DNA of 40,573 nt, taken from positions 1-40,573 of the forward strand of contig CAIKYX010000229.1 in the NCBI GenBank assembly GCA_903831745.1, in the 5' to 3' direction. The position numbers and the translations under genes were made by a program. The notes beneath the pieces were generated by a model. That model was not told where the DNA came from. It made no database searches and worked only from the letters and a program-made list of their open reading frames with translations. Positions 1-9,920 of the stretch are shown here, piece after piece. This stretch comes from Oligoflexia bacterium (GTDB lineage Bacteria; Bdellovibrionota; UBA1018; CAIMNF01). Numbering within the stretch: the stretch's first letter is position 1; each line of letters starts with the position of its first letter.

Positions 1-3000
1 TGCTGTTGCAGATTTTGGAATGGGCGAAAGTTCATTTGCTCCACCGAACGCCATTGTGCTTGAGGTAACACCGTAAAGAATCCCGCATTGAGTACCAGCT
101 GTGCTCAGTACTTCAATGTTGGTACCTCTCCAGTTGTTCACGAAAAGAAAATCGGTCACTCCAGCACATGGGGCAAACGCGAGACCTTCAGTCAGGTATA
201 AATAGGTAACTCCAGTGAATTCGCTTGCGCCATTACTGAGTCCGCTCGGAGCACCACCATTAAAAAAGCCAGGAGCTGTAGGATAGGCAGTTGTATTCCA
301 TCCTGGTAGAAAATAATTGTTACCGCCTCGGCCGAAGTATCCCTGGTAAGAGCCATCGGAAAGTTTGTACCTGAGGATTCGGCTATTATAAGTATTCCAA
401 GCGGTATTGTAGTAAGCCCCGACGTCAGTTACGTAGATATAAGTACCGTCTGAGGCCACACCCGTAGGGTTATACATATAATTGGTTTGGTTTTGGATGC
501 TGGCACCCGGTGCATTTGAGTTATAGAGTCCTGCGAATCCAAAGTTCATGATGTAGGATGGAAGCCCGAGCGCTGAACCGATACACCATCCTGAAGTGAG
601 CGAGAGCTCACCGCAACTTGAGCTCGGAGATTCGGCGAATTTGGTAGTGCTTGCTGTATCAGAAGATCCGCCAATCGCTCCTACCCAACCCAAAGTGTTT
701 CCGTTTGAAGCATTCACTGCTTTGACACGTGATCCGTAAGCTTCGGCGACCAGTAATGTCGAATTGACTGCGCTAGACGGAGCTCCAGCAAAACTATAAG
801 TCGTCGGAGTGTTCAGCAAGAATAATCCACTTGGCGCAAACATCGAGTTATCATCGACCCCAGGCCCCGCTGCTGTTTCTGTTGAGGCAGACCAAATGCT
901 CGGGCTAGTTGAACTATTGCCCAGCCAACCCATGTAACTGCCGGTGCTAGCGTTGTACCTGCGAATAATCGGTGAAGCAATGTCTCCAGCCGTAAGTACA
1001 TAGGTCGAACCATCGTAGGCCACTGAGCCAAGACCTGCCATGGATTGAGTGTCAGTTCCGAGTTGTGCCTTTGCGGTACTGGATAAAGACCATGTACTTG
1101 TGTAATCCGAACCGTAGTTTCCAACCCAATAAGGAGTGGTCGCTGTCAATCCAGTCGGGCCACCGAGTGTGAGTTGAAACTTTGCAAGTCTAGTATCGTC
1201 GCCAATATAAAAATTAGTTCCATCCGACGTTAATCCGTGCGGAAGCTTGAACGTACTATCGAGAACAGCATAAGAAACAAATGCACCCGTGGTGAGGTTG
1301 TAAACGTTGATTTGTCCCCCGGTCATGTACGCATAAGTTACTCCGTTGCTGGCTTGGCTTCCGGTATTCGTCAAAGCATAAAGGAGGTTGTTGGTGGAAT
1401 CTACATAGAGACCGTTCACCTGATTTAATCCGCCTGTCGTGATGTTACCGGCCTGATATTGTCCGTTGATCAGCCATCCCGGAGATTGGGACGAAGTAGA
1501 AATTGCGGGTGCCGTAGGCGTCGGAGTCGGCAAAGCAAATCCAATGGCAAGGCTTCCAGTTGCCGCACTCGAAGTTGCGGTGGCCACATTTCCGATCCAG
1601 CCCATGAATTTTCCGCCGTTCACACCTGTTCCTGCAGCATACCTTCCGATTGCGCCATAACCGCCGACGTAAATGTATCCAGCTGATCCGGATTGGGTAT
1701 CCGTTCCCCAGGCTACCGAAGTTGCATAGTCGATGTTTCCAACTCCGTCCTGAGCGACAGTGGCGAGTGACCAAGGCGCGTAAGAACTGCCCCCTGAATA
1801 ATAAGCTGCTGAAGTAGTGCTCCATCCGTTAGTGAAGCTAGAAGAACTGGTTTGACCTGCCCATCCGTGAAAACTACCGCCAAGATTACTGCCTGAGTTT
1901 GATCCTGCATTATACATTGCAAGACCTCGATGATAATTAACGACATACGCATTGCCACTTGCGTCTTCGACAATGCCGGTTGGGTTCACAAATGTTCCGT
2001 TCATCTGAGTACTGGTGCCGTAAATTTGTACCAAGTTGTTATCCGATAATCCGCCCAAGCTCCAGTCTGGTGTATACGATGCACCTCCAACCAATGCCGA
2101 GCAATTACTCGTTTGAGCCCCCGAAAGAAATGAATAAGAAGAGTCTGTGCAGCTAAGAGACGTGTGACTCGAGTTAAAGTCTCCGATCCACCCTTCGTAG
2201 ACTGGGTTAGCTGCATACGAATATTTCATGATGCGATTATTTGCTGGGTCTACCGCATAAAAATAATGGTGGTCATAACTGAACGTCACTGCTGTGTTTA
2301 AAAAGTAATAATAAGGATTGGTCATGAAAGTATTCAATCCGGCGGCGTCTCCGTACATTCGTTCTACTTGTGACAGGCCATCGGTTCTTGCGCCGACGGG
2401 GGCGCCACCATATTGCCATTGATAAGTCGAAGTCGATCCCACGCTTCCCGCACCCGTATTTCCGGCGGCAGTTCCAATCCAACCGGGTACTGCGTTCGTG
2501 ATAAAGTTTTGTGCTCGGGTTCGATTTCCTGAAGGCAGAATCAGGGTGCTGTCGGATTCGGCGACCACGACTTGCGCGGTTTCGGCAGTTCCATCCGAAA
2601 AATAAATTGGAATCAATCCGCCCGAAGTCGCGTTGAAGGTGAGTGAAGTAATAGGCGTGGTGCATCCTGCATTGCTGTAGAATGTACCAGATGCTCCGCT
2701 TAGAGAGAAGGTTAGTCTGCCCGACGTTAATCCAGTAAGGCTGGCATCAGAAGCGACTCCACCAGTATTTTGTTGCTTCATTTGCACGTTAAAAGGGCCG
2801 ATGCAAACAAAACTATTCGCTGTGGTTGTGGTGGTTGCACTATTGGTCGTTACTCCGCCACTCGCCGTGGTAAATACGGGATTCGCGCTCGTCGTTGGAG
2901 CGGTGAAAGTATACAAGGATGGATAAACGTTTACTCCGAGAGTTCCGTTCGCGGGTGCAATGGTGCTACTCGCAATTAAGTTTACGGATTCGGCAACCGA

Positions 3001-6000
3001 GCCTCTGATCCAAAATGAAAGTGAGGTGCCCACTGAAGCGGTAGCGCACTGAGTGACGGCGGTACTTCCGCTGCTATCGCAATAAAAGCTGATGTCATTA
3101 GTTGGTCCATCCATGTTGGCAGCGCTCAAACTCACAATTGTGCCAGCAGGAATACTCAGAACATCTGCTGCCGCGTCTTGAAGTGAAACGGTATAGGGGC
3201 CTGAAAGGGTTCCAGTAACCACGGGCGTAGACGGAGGTGCAGCGAAAACCAAACCGGATGCGGTAACCTGAACCGTAACGTTCGAAGGGCTGGCACTATT
3301 CGAACTGTAGTCTCGAATGACAGAGCCAGGATATCGACCGATACTTGCTACTATACCCGGTGAATTGACTGTAAAATTTTCTGATACGTTGTCGGCCATG
3401 TAAACCGTGGTCGAGCTCGTTACTGGTACGCTCAGGATACAGTTGACAGGGCTTCCTGTGCAACTCGGGGTAAGAATGGTGCCTGAGCATGAACCACTGC
3501 GAAAGGTAACATTGCTGAGAGGCGTGCCCGAACTAGGGCTGCTCGTATTCGAGATCGCTAGAGGAAATGTCTGACTCGCCTGAACCGAACCGCTTCCGGT
3601 TTCATCTGCTTGTACTGCAGTCAGCGTGAACGCTGGAGAGCAGACACCAGACGAAAAAGAGGTGGTCGACAACGGAGTAGCAGGAATCGAGGTCGGAGTG
3701 TAATTTCCTGCCGACAATACCATATAAGGAAGAACGTTTATGCTTAATGGCGTCGGGCTGGTGTATGACCCGCTGCTGATACCCAAGGTGACTGTCTCTG
3801 TGACATTGTCTAATACGTAAAGCGAAAGAGCCGCTTTATAGGAAGTTGATGTACTAGAAGAATCAACAGTGAGTGCATAATGAGTGGTGTCTGTACGAGT
3901 GAGTGAACAACCCAAAGCCGTGCTCGTGCTCGAAGTCAGGCTTGCTCCCGTAGCGCTACAATAAATATTCAGGTTAGCGGATGATGTAGTGAGTGTAAAT
4001 GAACCGGGTAAAGCTGCCGTGTCTCCGTGAGCATCATCCAGGTTAACGACGAATGCTCCAGAGTATTGTCCGCTCAGAACAGCACTTGCCGGAGGGGTTA
4101 ATGCGAGTTGCGAGGCAGTAAATGTCATCGATAGGGCCGCTGGTGAAGCAGAGTATTTGCTGATATTGGCTGTAGTAGATGGAGCATTGACCGAAAAGGA
4201 CTCCATGTAACTATTTTTGGTATAGATCGTGGTTGAGCTGGATAAGTTTACTGAAAGCGTGCATGCGTGCGTACTCGGGTTGCAGGATGGAATTAAGAGA
4301 CTGCCGGCCGCACACGTATTGTCTCCGGTATAGAAAGAGACGTCCGTAAAATCATAAGAAAGTGTTGCTCCACCGGTGGTATTTGAAACCGGCAGTAAAA
4401 ATGTCGTAGTCGGGTGAGCTGCAATCGAAGTACTGATGCCACCGGTTGAAGTGGTTGCAGCTAAAGTAAATGCAGGTTTGCAGGTGCCAGATGCGGGAAT
4501 AGACGTCGACGAAGTGGTCGGCATGGTGCCCATGGTGTAAGAGCCGCCGGCCGCGATCGCAAAATATGGCAATACCGTAAATGAGCTAGTGAGTGCTTGG
4601 GTGTATGCAGAAGTGGCATCAGATACCTTAACGATGATTCCGGTCTCTACAGTCGAGTCGAGAATATAAATCAGAATGGAGGTTCCGGTTGCTCCCATCG
4701 AAACTTGATAGTTGGAGCCACTATGCGAAATGTTACATTGCGAACCCTGCGATGAACCTGAGTTCGGCAACTGAAGGTTGCCGCTCGCGTCGCATGCAAA
4801 TGAAATGTTAGCATCCGTCACGCCGCCGATCGATGCGTTTAAGTTCAGCGTATAATTTGCAGGAATAGACTGGTTCGCTCCTGCCGAGTCTTTTAGATTG
4901 ATCGTAAATGCAGATGAATAAGAACCGGTGATGATTGGAGTCGAAGGCGCGGTGATGGCTAACTGCGTTCCCTTAAAATTTACTCTGGCTGGGTTAGAGC
5001 TTGTTCCTAATGAGCCCGCGTAAGGACTGATATTGCTCGAAGTTGCAGGTGCGCTCACACTCAGCGTGTCGGCAGAGTTGTCGCTCGCATAGATGACTGT
5101 CGAGTTGCTTCCGACAGCAAGGGTAACCGGAATCGTCCACACTCCGCTTGTATTCACGGGGCTTAAAGGTACAGATGAACCACCCGAGCAGGCTCCTGCA
5201 TAAAAAGTGATGTTTGAAATATTCGCGCTATTCGAAACCGGAACATTAAACGTGGTAGTTGCGAGCATGTTGCTCGTTTGTTCCGCAGCATTCACGGATG
5301 AAAGGGTGAATGCAGTGCTGCAAGTTCCTGAAGTGATCGAAGTGCTGCTGTTCGACGGAGCAAAACTTCCGCCAGAAGAAAGGACGACATACGGCAATAC
5401 ATTGATATTGCCCGTAGTGACGGTGGCGAGTGATCCGCCGACACCGTTATTTACGGAGAGCGTAACGCCTTCTACACTGTTGTCGAGCATGTAAAATTGA
5501 AATTCAGTGAGAGCGCTAGAGTTTGTCGAATTCGAAATCGTGACCGGATATTGATAAACGGTTTGTCCGCTGATCGTAACTGGAACTGCTGCACCAATGG
5601 CACAGCCAAGAACTGATCCATCGCCGGTCACAGAATTGGGCGGAGTGACCGAATTTTTGCAGTAGAATAGTGCGTTGTTGGTGGATGAGAACAATTTTAG
5701 TTGTAGAAAACCTGGGTATGGCAAATGGCCGCCCATTGAATCCTCGTAATAAACTTTGTATGGCCCGGACAATTGTCCGGTGATCACCGGAGTCGATGCA
5801 CCCGTAGTTGAGATTTCGATTTGTGAGGCAGTAAAAAAAGTATAGACCGAAGTCGGAGACCCGGATTGCGGCGAAAATCCATTGGTCGTGGCCGGTGCTC
5901 CAATCGTAATCGTTTCACCCGTGGTATCCGTTGCGTAAATCGATGCTAAATTTGAAGTATCTGAGCCCAAAGTGATCGGAATACACGAAACATAGCTGGT

Positions 6001-8634
6001 TCCGTTTACTGAACAAGGAGTGGTCGTAATTTGGTTACCGGGCGCACAGCCAGCTTGACTGAAGAATTTGACGATACTCGAATCACCCGAACTTGCGGTA
6101 ACCGGAAGATAAAAGGTTGTGGTCGAAATCGGAACAGTGGCCGCAGTATTGTCTGCGCCTTCTGCATAAAAAGTAAGTGCCTGCCCGCAAGTCCCACCTG
6201 ATTTGATCGAAGTCGGCGAAGTGGATGTGCCGCCACTCAGTGCGACTTGTGTCGGTTGAAATGCAAATGCCAGAGTGCCGGTAAAACCGGTATTGCTCGT
6301 GGTTGGCGCAAAATGAAGCGTATCTTCGATGGTGACGTATTCTGCGGTCGAGTCTGTAACGCAAATAATATTGTGAGAGGTCGACCCGAGAGTGATCGTA
6401 CTGCTGCCATCCGGATTCGGGGTGATCAAGGTGCTGCTGTCGCAAGTACAAGCGCCCGAGGTATTATTGTACTTATAGAATTTTGCGTTCGAAACCGTGG
6501 TCGGCAAGGCACCCAACGAAGTTCCGGTGAATGCTTTGACGACGACACTGCTTGGATAGTTGGTCGCGGTGCTTGAATAGGCCACTAGGTCATTTTGACT
6601 GTCTTCAAATTGAAATTTCAGGGCTTGGCAACTGCCGGAGACCGCGGGGTAGGTGGCAGGGTTAGATCCGTTCACTGGTGTAACCGGAGTTTGCATCGAA
6701 AGGGTCGATTGGGTGACTGTGCCGGTACCGATGGTGATCACCTTTTTATTCGTATTGATCGGATAAGTGGTAGAGAAGTTCAAACCATAGTTTGCGGTGA
6801 TGTAGTAATTTCCTGACTTATTGATCGAAAGATTATGAAACGTCGCCATTCCGTTAACTGCAGGAACGCAAATATTTCCGTTACAGGTGGTGAGTGTGGG
6901 ATTCGATGCGCCGGCAGAAAGTGCTGCACCGGCAGGCATAGATCCGGATGATGCGGATAAAGACAGAGACACGAGCGCATTTGAGTTCGTGACGACGTTT
7001 CCTTTGGCATCTTCGATATAGACTACGAAATCAGAAAATGGAGTTTGAAGTCCGTAAGTCGTAGGCGAAAGTGTGGCAAAACCGAATTTATTCGGGCTAC
7101 CAGGATCAAAGTTAGCGGTCACGGCGCAGTTCGAGAATGATGGGGTGGTCGATGCTGAGCCTGTGTATGGCGGACAAAGAATGCCTGTTGGCGAGCTCAT
7201 GCTCCATTGTCTGAGGCCTGTTCCCATCGATGCGACAGTAATGGTGGTTTTTCCGGTCGAGTCGGAAGCGTTCGGAGTAGAAATGATTTCGGTTGGAGGT
7301 TGCCCAGTTCCCACGGGTAGCATTGTCGTTGTAATCGATGGTGCAACGCCGGGAACCCCATTACCGTAAGGATCGGTAAAAGTAAAGTTGATCGAATAGG
7401 GGTGGGTGCCATCGGCAGTTAAGTTTGCCCCTGAGACATTCGGTGAAGCGGGAGTAAGAGACATTTGTGCAATCGTTGCGTTCGATGGCGTTACCGTAAA
7501 AGTAATCGACACCGGTGCCGGCGCAACGCCCGAAGAAAATGCATTTGCAGCGGATGCAGTCAGGGTAATGGTTTGCCCAGGTTGACTCGCAACTTGAAGA
7601 GATACTGGAACGGGGCATGAGATTCCGGTGCAAGACGGATCGTTGATGTTTGCAGTACCGCTGGTGCTGAGTCCGTTAGCGATTGCCGTAGTTGGCCACG
7701 AGAGATTTCCGGAGATACCGGGCGCAGAAAGATTGATTCCAATTTCTGAATCCGAACCGTAGGTCACCGGAAACCCATCTTTGTCTTCTACGAGTACCTG
7801 AAAATTAGGAAGCACTTCTCCTGCATTCACACTGGTCGAGCCCGTGTAGACAATTCTGAGTTTGGTTGCAGCTCCTACTGGAGTGAATGGAATCAGCGGC
7901 GTATTAAAATCAGTGAAGCCTTGAATCGTCAGAGCGATTCCGCAGTAATACGTGGTTCCCTCTACAAAGGTTACTCCTTGTGACGAGCCAAAATTTGCAG
8001 AAGTGACGGAGGTAGCCGCACCTACGGGCGTAGTATTGATCAGTGTATTCGATCCGGAGACTACCCAACTTATGGCCACATCTCCTGCCGGGTTAGGAGA
8101 CGGTGATGGCGTCGGTGAAGCCGAACAGAAAAGAGCAGCGGAATCCGCCGTGCTAACATCATTGAAAGTGAATTTTCCCGAGGAACCCGAAGTTGCATTT
8201 GCTGCGGTAATTCCACCATAAGGAATGGCATGGGCTACGATGGCATTCGTATCTTCGACACCTTCGTGATTGAATGCCTTGACCTGAAACGAATAGAGCT
8301 GGCCCGAGGTAAGATTCAGGTAGGCACTTCGATTGGTGAAAATGTGCGAGCTTGCTACAGCTGAATCTGTTGCGAGCAACAGCGGCTGCATGGGATTGCT
8401 GACTTCGTAAATATGGTAGCCGGTTACTGATGAATCGGTAGAGATGCTCCAGGTAACATGAACCCGGGTAGCGCCTTCACTTTTTGCGCTCACAATTCCG
8501 GTAAAGCCGGCGTAGCTGACCTGATCAGACTTGGATGGTAAAGAGATTTGGGTGATTGCAATGTCTTGAGGCAAGCAGGACGAAAGAATCCCTAAGCTGA
8601 GTAGAGCGATGAGTTGTTTCGTTTTGCCGAGCAT
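1..8634 (-). CDS. giant repeat lipoprotein with FN3-like, ~280-aa tandem repeats and beta-propeller-like C-terminus (3' end outside window)
   Basis: I translated the minus strand from ATG at 8634 and found no stop in 2,878 codons. The gene continues past the left edge, so its C-terminus is unseen. An AGGGGAA ribosome site lies about 12 bases upstream. A hydrophobic signal ends in a lipobox (LSSC, Cys20). An FN3-like domain follows at about residues 40-107, then a short Pro-rich linker near 175 (TPSPSPNP). Ser/Thr/Gly-rich beta domains follow. From about residue 790 to 2000 there are four to five repeats of about 280 residues. Each has a VLPY...GG...SGTC element, a YA.D...E...V.AP.T element and a TP.(I/V)(I/V)(T/S)G.YSG element. 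From about 2050 to 2830 there are spaced GW(I/L/V/A)G motifs in Gly/Tyr-rich segments (IYVTDVG, SRILRYKLSDG), as in NHL-type propellers. It is probably an outer-membrane-anchored surface fibre or adhesin. The function is not known. Confidence 0.85.
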   Translation of the reverse strand, partial: MLGKTKQLIALLSLGILSSCLPQDIAITQISLPSKSDQVSYAGFTGIVSAKSEGATRVHVTWSISTDSSVTGYHIYEVSNPMQPLLLATDSAVASSHIFTNRSAYLNLTSGQLYSFQVKAFNHEGVEDTNAIVAHAIPYGGITAANATSGSSGKFTFNDVSTADSAALFCSASPTPSPSPNPAGDVAISWVVSGSNTLINTTPVGAATSVTSANFGSSQGVTFVEGTTYYCGIALTIQGFTDFNTPLIPFTPVGAATKLRIVYTGSTSVNAGEVLPNFQVLVEDKDGFPVTYGSDSEIGINLSAPGISGNLSWPTTAIANGLSTSGTANINDPSCTGISCPVPVSLQVASQPGQTITLTASAANAFSSGVAPAPVSITFTVTPSNATIAQMSLTPASPNVSGANLTADGTHPYSINFTFTDPYGNGVPGVAPSITTTMLPVGTGQPPTEIISTPNASDSTGKTTITVASMGTGLRQWSMSSPTGILCPPYTGSASTTPSFSNCAVTANFDPGSPNKFGFATLSPTTYGLQTPFSDFVVYIEDAKGNVVTNSNALVSLSLSASSGSMPAGAALSAGASNPTLTTCNGNICVPAVNGMATFHNLSINKSGNYYITANYGLNFSTTYPINTNKKVITIGTGTVTQSTLSMQTPVTPVNGSNPATYPAVSGSCQALKFQFEDSQNDLVAYSSTATNYPSSVVVKAFTGTSLGALPTTVSNAKFYKYNNTSGACTCDSSTLITPNPDGSSTITLGSTSHNIICVTDSTAEYVTIEDTLHFAPTTSNTGFTGTLAFAFQPTQVALSGGTSTSPTSIKSGGTCGQALTFYAEGADNTAATVPISTTTFYLPVTASSGDSSIVKFFSQAGCAPGNQITTTPCSVNGTSYVSCIPITLGSDTSNLASIYATDTTGETITIGAPATTNGFSPQSGSPTSVYTFFTASQIEISTTGASTPVITGQLSGPYKVYYEDSMGGHLPYPGFLQLKLFSSTNNALFYCKNSVTPPNSVTGDGSVLGCAIGAAVPVTISGQTVYQYPVTISNSTNSSALTEFQFYMLDNSVEGVTLSVNNGVGGSLATVTTGNINVLPYVVLSSGGSFAPSNSSTSITSGTCSTAFTLSSVNAAEQTSNMLATTTFNVPVSNSANISNITFYAGACSGGSSVPLSPVNTSGVWTIPVTLAVGSNSTVIYASDNSADTLSVSAPATSSNISPYAGSLGTSSNPARVNFKGTQLAITAPSTPIITGSYSSAFTINLKDSAGANQSIPANYTLNLNASIGGVTDANISFACDASGNLQLPNSGSSQGSQCNISHSGSNYQVSMGATGTSILIYILDSTVETGIIVKVSDATSAYTQALTSSFTVLPYFAIAAGGSYTMGTMPTTSSTSIPASGTCKPAFTLAATTSTGGISTSIAAHPTTTFLLPVSNTTGGATLSYDFTDVSFYTGDNTCAAGSLLIPSCNPSTHACTLSVNLSSSTTIYTKNSYMESFSVNAPSTTANISKYSASPAALSMTFTASQLALTPPASAVLSGQYSGAFVVNLDDAHGDTAALPGSFTLTTSSANLNIYCSATGASLTSSTSTALGCSLTRTDTTHYALTVDSSSTSTSYKAALSLYVLDNVTETVTLGISSGSYTSPTPLSINVLPYMVLSAGNYTPTSIPATPLSTTSFSSGVCSPAFTLTAVQADETGSGSVQASQTFPLAISNTSSPSSGTPLSNVTFRSGSCSGTILTPSCTGSPVNCILSVPVTSSTTVYMADNVSENFTVNSPGIVASIGRYPGSVIRDYSSNSASPSNVTVQVTASGLVFAAPPSTPVVTGTLSGPYTVSLQDAAADVLSIPAGTIVSLSAANMDGPTNDISFYCDSSGSTAVTQCATASVGTSLSFWIRGSVAESVNLIASSTIAPANGTLGVNVYPSLYTFTAPTTSANPVFTTASGGVTTNSATTTTTANSFVCIGPFNVQMKQQNTGGVASDASLTGLTSGRLTFSLSGASGTFYSNAGCTTPITSLTFNATSGGLIPIYFSDGTAETAQVVVAESDSTLILPSGNRTRAQNFITNAVPGWIGTAAGNTGAGSVGSTSTYQWQYGGAPVGARTDGLSQVERMYGDAAGLNTFMTNPYYYFLNTAVTFSYDHHYFYAVDPANNRIMKYSYAANPVYEGWIGDFNSSHTSLSCTDSSYSFLSGAQTSNCSALVGGASYTPDWSLGGLSDNNLVQIYGTSTQMNGTFVNPTGIVEDASGNAYVVNYHRGLAMYNAGSNSGSNLGGSFHGWAGQTSSSSFTNGWSTTSAAYYSGGSSYAPWSLATVAQDGVGNIDYATSVAWGTDTQSGSAGYIYVGGYGAIGRYAAGTGVNGGKFMGWIGNVATATSSAATGSLAIGFALPTPTPTAPAISTSSQSPGWLINGQYQAGNITTGGLNQVNGLYVDSTNNLLYALTNTGSQASNGVTYAYMTGGQINVYNLTTGAFVSYAVLDSTFKLPHGLTSDGTNFYIGDDTRLAKFQLTLGGPTGLTATTPYWVGNYGSDYTSTWSLSSTAKAQLGTDTQSMAGLGSVAYDGSTYVLTAGDIASPIIRRYNASTGSYMGWLGNSSTSPSIWSASTETAAGPGVDDNSMFAPSGLFLLNTPTTYSFAGAPSSAVNSTLLVAEAYGSRVKAVNASNGNTLGWVGAIGGSSDTASTTKFAESPSSSCGELSLTSGWCIGSALGLPSYIMNFGFAGLYNSNAPGASIQNQTNYMYNPTGVASDGTYIYVTDVGAYYNTAWNTYNSRILRYKLSDGSYQGYFGRGGNNYFLPGWNTTAYPTAPGFFNGGAPSGLSNGASEFTGVTYLYLTEGLAFAPCAGVTDFLFVNNWRGTNIEVLSTAGTQCGILYGVTSSTMAFGGANELSPIPKSATA

Positions 8635-8716
8635 TATTCTAATATTCCCCTAATAATAGTTGACGCCTATGATCAATTATCGGATGAAACGATGAAAACG
8701 ATAAGCTTTATTTTGT

Positions 8717-8739
8717 ATTTACACACACTTCGTGTAAAT
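8717..8739. repeat. inverted repeat between divergent genes
   Basis: ATTTACAC at 8717-8724 is a perfect inverted match to GTGTAAAT at 8732-8739, with a 7-base spacer. It lies in the 245-base gap between the giant lipoprotein gene and the coiled-coil gene. It could be an operator or a small hairpin. There is no T-run on either side that would make it a convincing terminator. A TTGACT box at 8782-8787 is a possible -35 element for the rightward gene, but the AT-rich -10 candidates near 8803 are poorly spaced. Confidence 0.4.
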
Positions 8740-8879
8740 ATTTGAAATAATTAACACTTCACCAAGGTGGGTGTGTCTCTTTTGACTTACATGAAAAAGA
8801 TTTAAATTTTCGCCCGAATGCGGAGTTTTTTGCCCCAATTTTGTGACGGTACTCCTCAAGAAACTGTCGAAATGGGTCG

Positions 8880-9920
8880 ATGAGTCTTATGGAGACGCGC
8901 AAATCAATGAATCGGGAACAAAAACCAGTCCAGCTTCAGGTCGATGATGAAGAGGACATCCATTTTCAGAAGAAGCTTCAAGTTGATTCGGGGTTTAGCC
9001 GGATCGCGAATGAAATGATTCTTCAGAAGCGCATGACCGAAAAAATTCAGCTCGAAAAGAAAATGCAGGCAGCAGAAGCTCAACTCAATCAGTTGGCTAG
9101 CGAATTGTCCGAGAAGAACGCCAAGATTGAGTTGATAGAACGCGAAAAGAACTATTTTGGTGAACATGGAATCACCCTTCGAGAAGAAAATCGAAAGCTG
9201 ACTGAACGGGTAAATCGCTTGAGCCAAAAGAGCAAAGAAGAAGGCCAATGGATTATCGACCTGGTCAAAAGGGAGCAAGTCCTCAGTGAGGCTCTCGCAC
9301 AAGAAAAATTAAATCGTACGCTTCAGACAAAAGCTTATTCGGATAAAATCAGAAAAGTTGAAGCCTTGGTTCATCAGCAACAGGCAAAGTGGAGTGATTC
9401 TGAGAATGAACTTCAAGATTTGCGTATGACTGTTGAAAAATTAAATGGTGCTTTGAGGCTTTCAGAGGAAGAGAATTTCAGGCTTCAATCGAATGAGGCA
9501 AGAAATGCAAAAACAGTCCGCCATCGCGAAGATCGAGTCAGAAACCATATTCAAAATCTTCGTGGCCAAAAAGCGATATTAAAGAGCCTGGTTGAAGAAG
9601 TCAGGCAGGAAGTTCTGCTCGCCACGTTGATGAATCCGGCAATCGAACTTTTAAAACTGACAGAGTTTGAGCTCGGTAAACTTCAAACAGAATTGATCAA
9701 GACGCCGACTTCCGAACCTGCGCGCAGGACCATGGAGTCTGCTGTCGACCAATTGGTTCATCAGAGAGACTTTTTGAAATCACTTTGCGAAAATGGAAAA
9801 AATGAAGGTTCGGTTAGAATTAAAAAACTGAATCAGCTGTTGGATGATCCACGAATTGAAGACTTGGCACCCTTTCCGCCACTGGTGGATGAGCTCAAAT
9901 TTACGGGAGAAGACGAGTGA
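8880..9920 (+). CDS. cytoplasmic coiled-coil protein
   Basis: This 346-residue protein has no signal peptide or membrane segment. From about residue 45 to 215 it is almost entirely charged heptad sequence (Glu, Lys, Gln, Leu rich), typical of a long coiled coil. The last 130 residues are more mixed and end in an acidic tail (TGEDE). The start is uncertain: ATGs at 8880, 8889 and 8907 are in frame and none has a good ribosome site. The stop codon overlaps the GTG start of the next gene (GTGA), so the two are translationally coupled. I do not recognise a named family. Coupling to a LysM protein suggests a structural or cell-envelope role, which is inference only. Confidence 0.85.
   Translation: MSLMETRKSMNREQKPVQLQVDDEEDIHFQKKLQVDSGFSRIANEMILQKRMTEKIQLEKKMQAAEAQLNQLASELSEKNAKIELIEREKNYFGEHGITLREENRKLTERVNRLSQKSKEEGQWIIDLVKREQVLSEALAQEKLNRTLQTKAYSDKIRKVEALVHQQQAKWSDSENELQDLRMTVEKLNGALRLSEEENFRLQSNEARNAKTVRHREDRVRNHIQNLRGQKAILKSLVEEVRQEVLLATLMNPAIELLKLTEFELGKLQTELIKTPTSEPARRTMESAVDQLVHQRDFLKSLCENGKNEGSVRIKKLNQLLDDPRIEDLAPFPPLVDELKFTGEDE

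Noticed and set aside
813-8221. Many short ORFs on both strands across the left 8 kb
   Set aside because: All lie inside one continuous minus-strand frame (8634 to 1) with a signal peptide and consistent repeats. The short ORFs show biased, low-quality composition.
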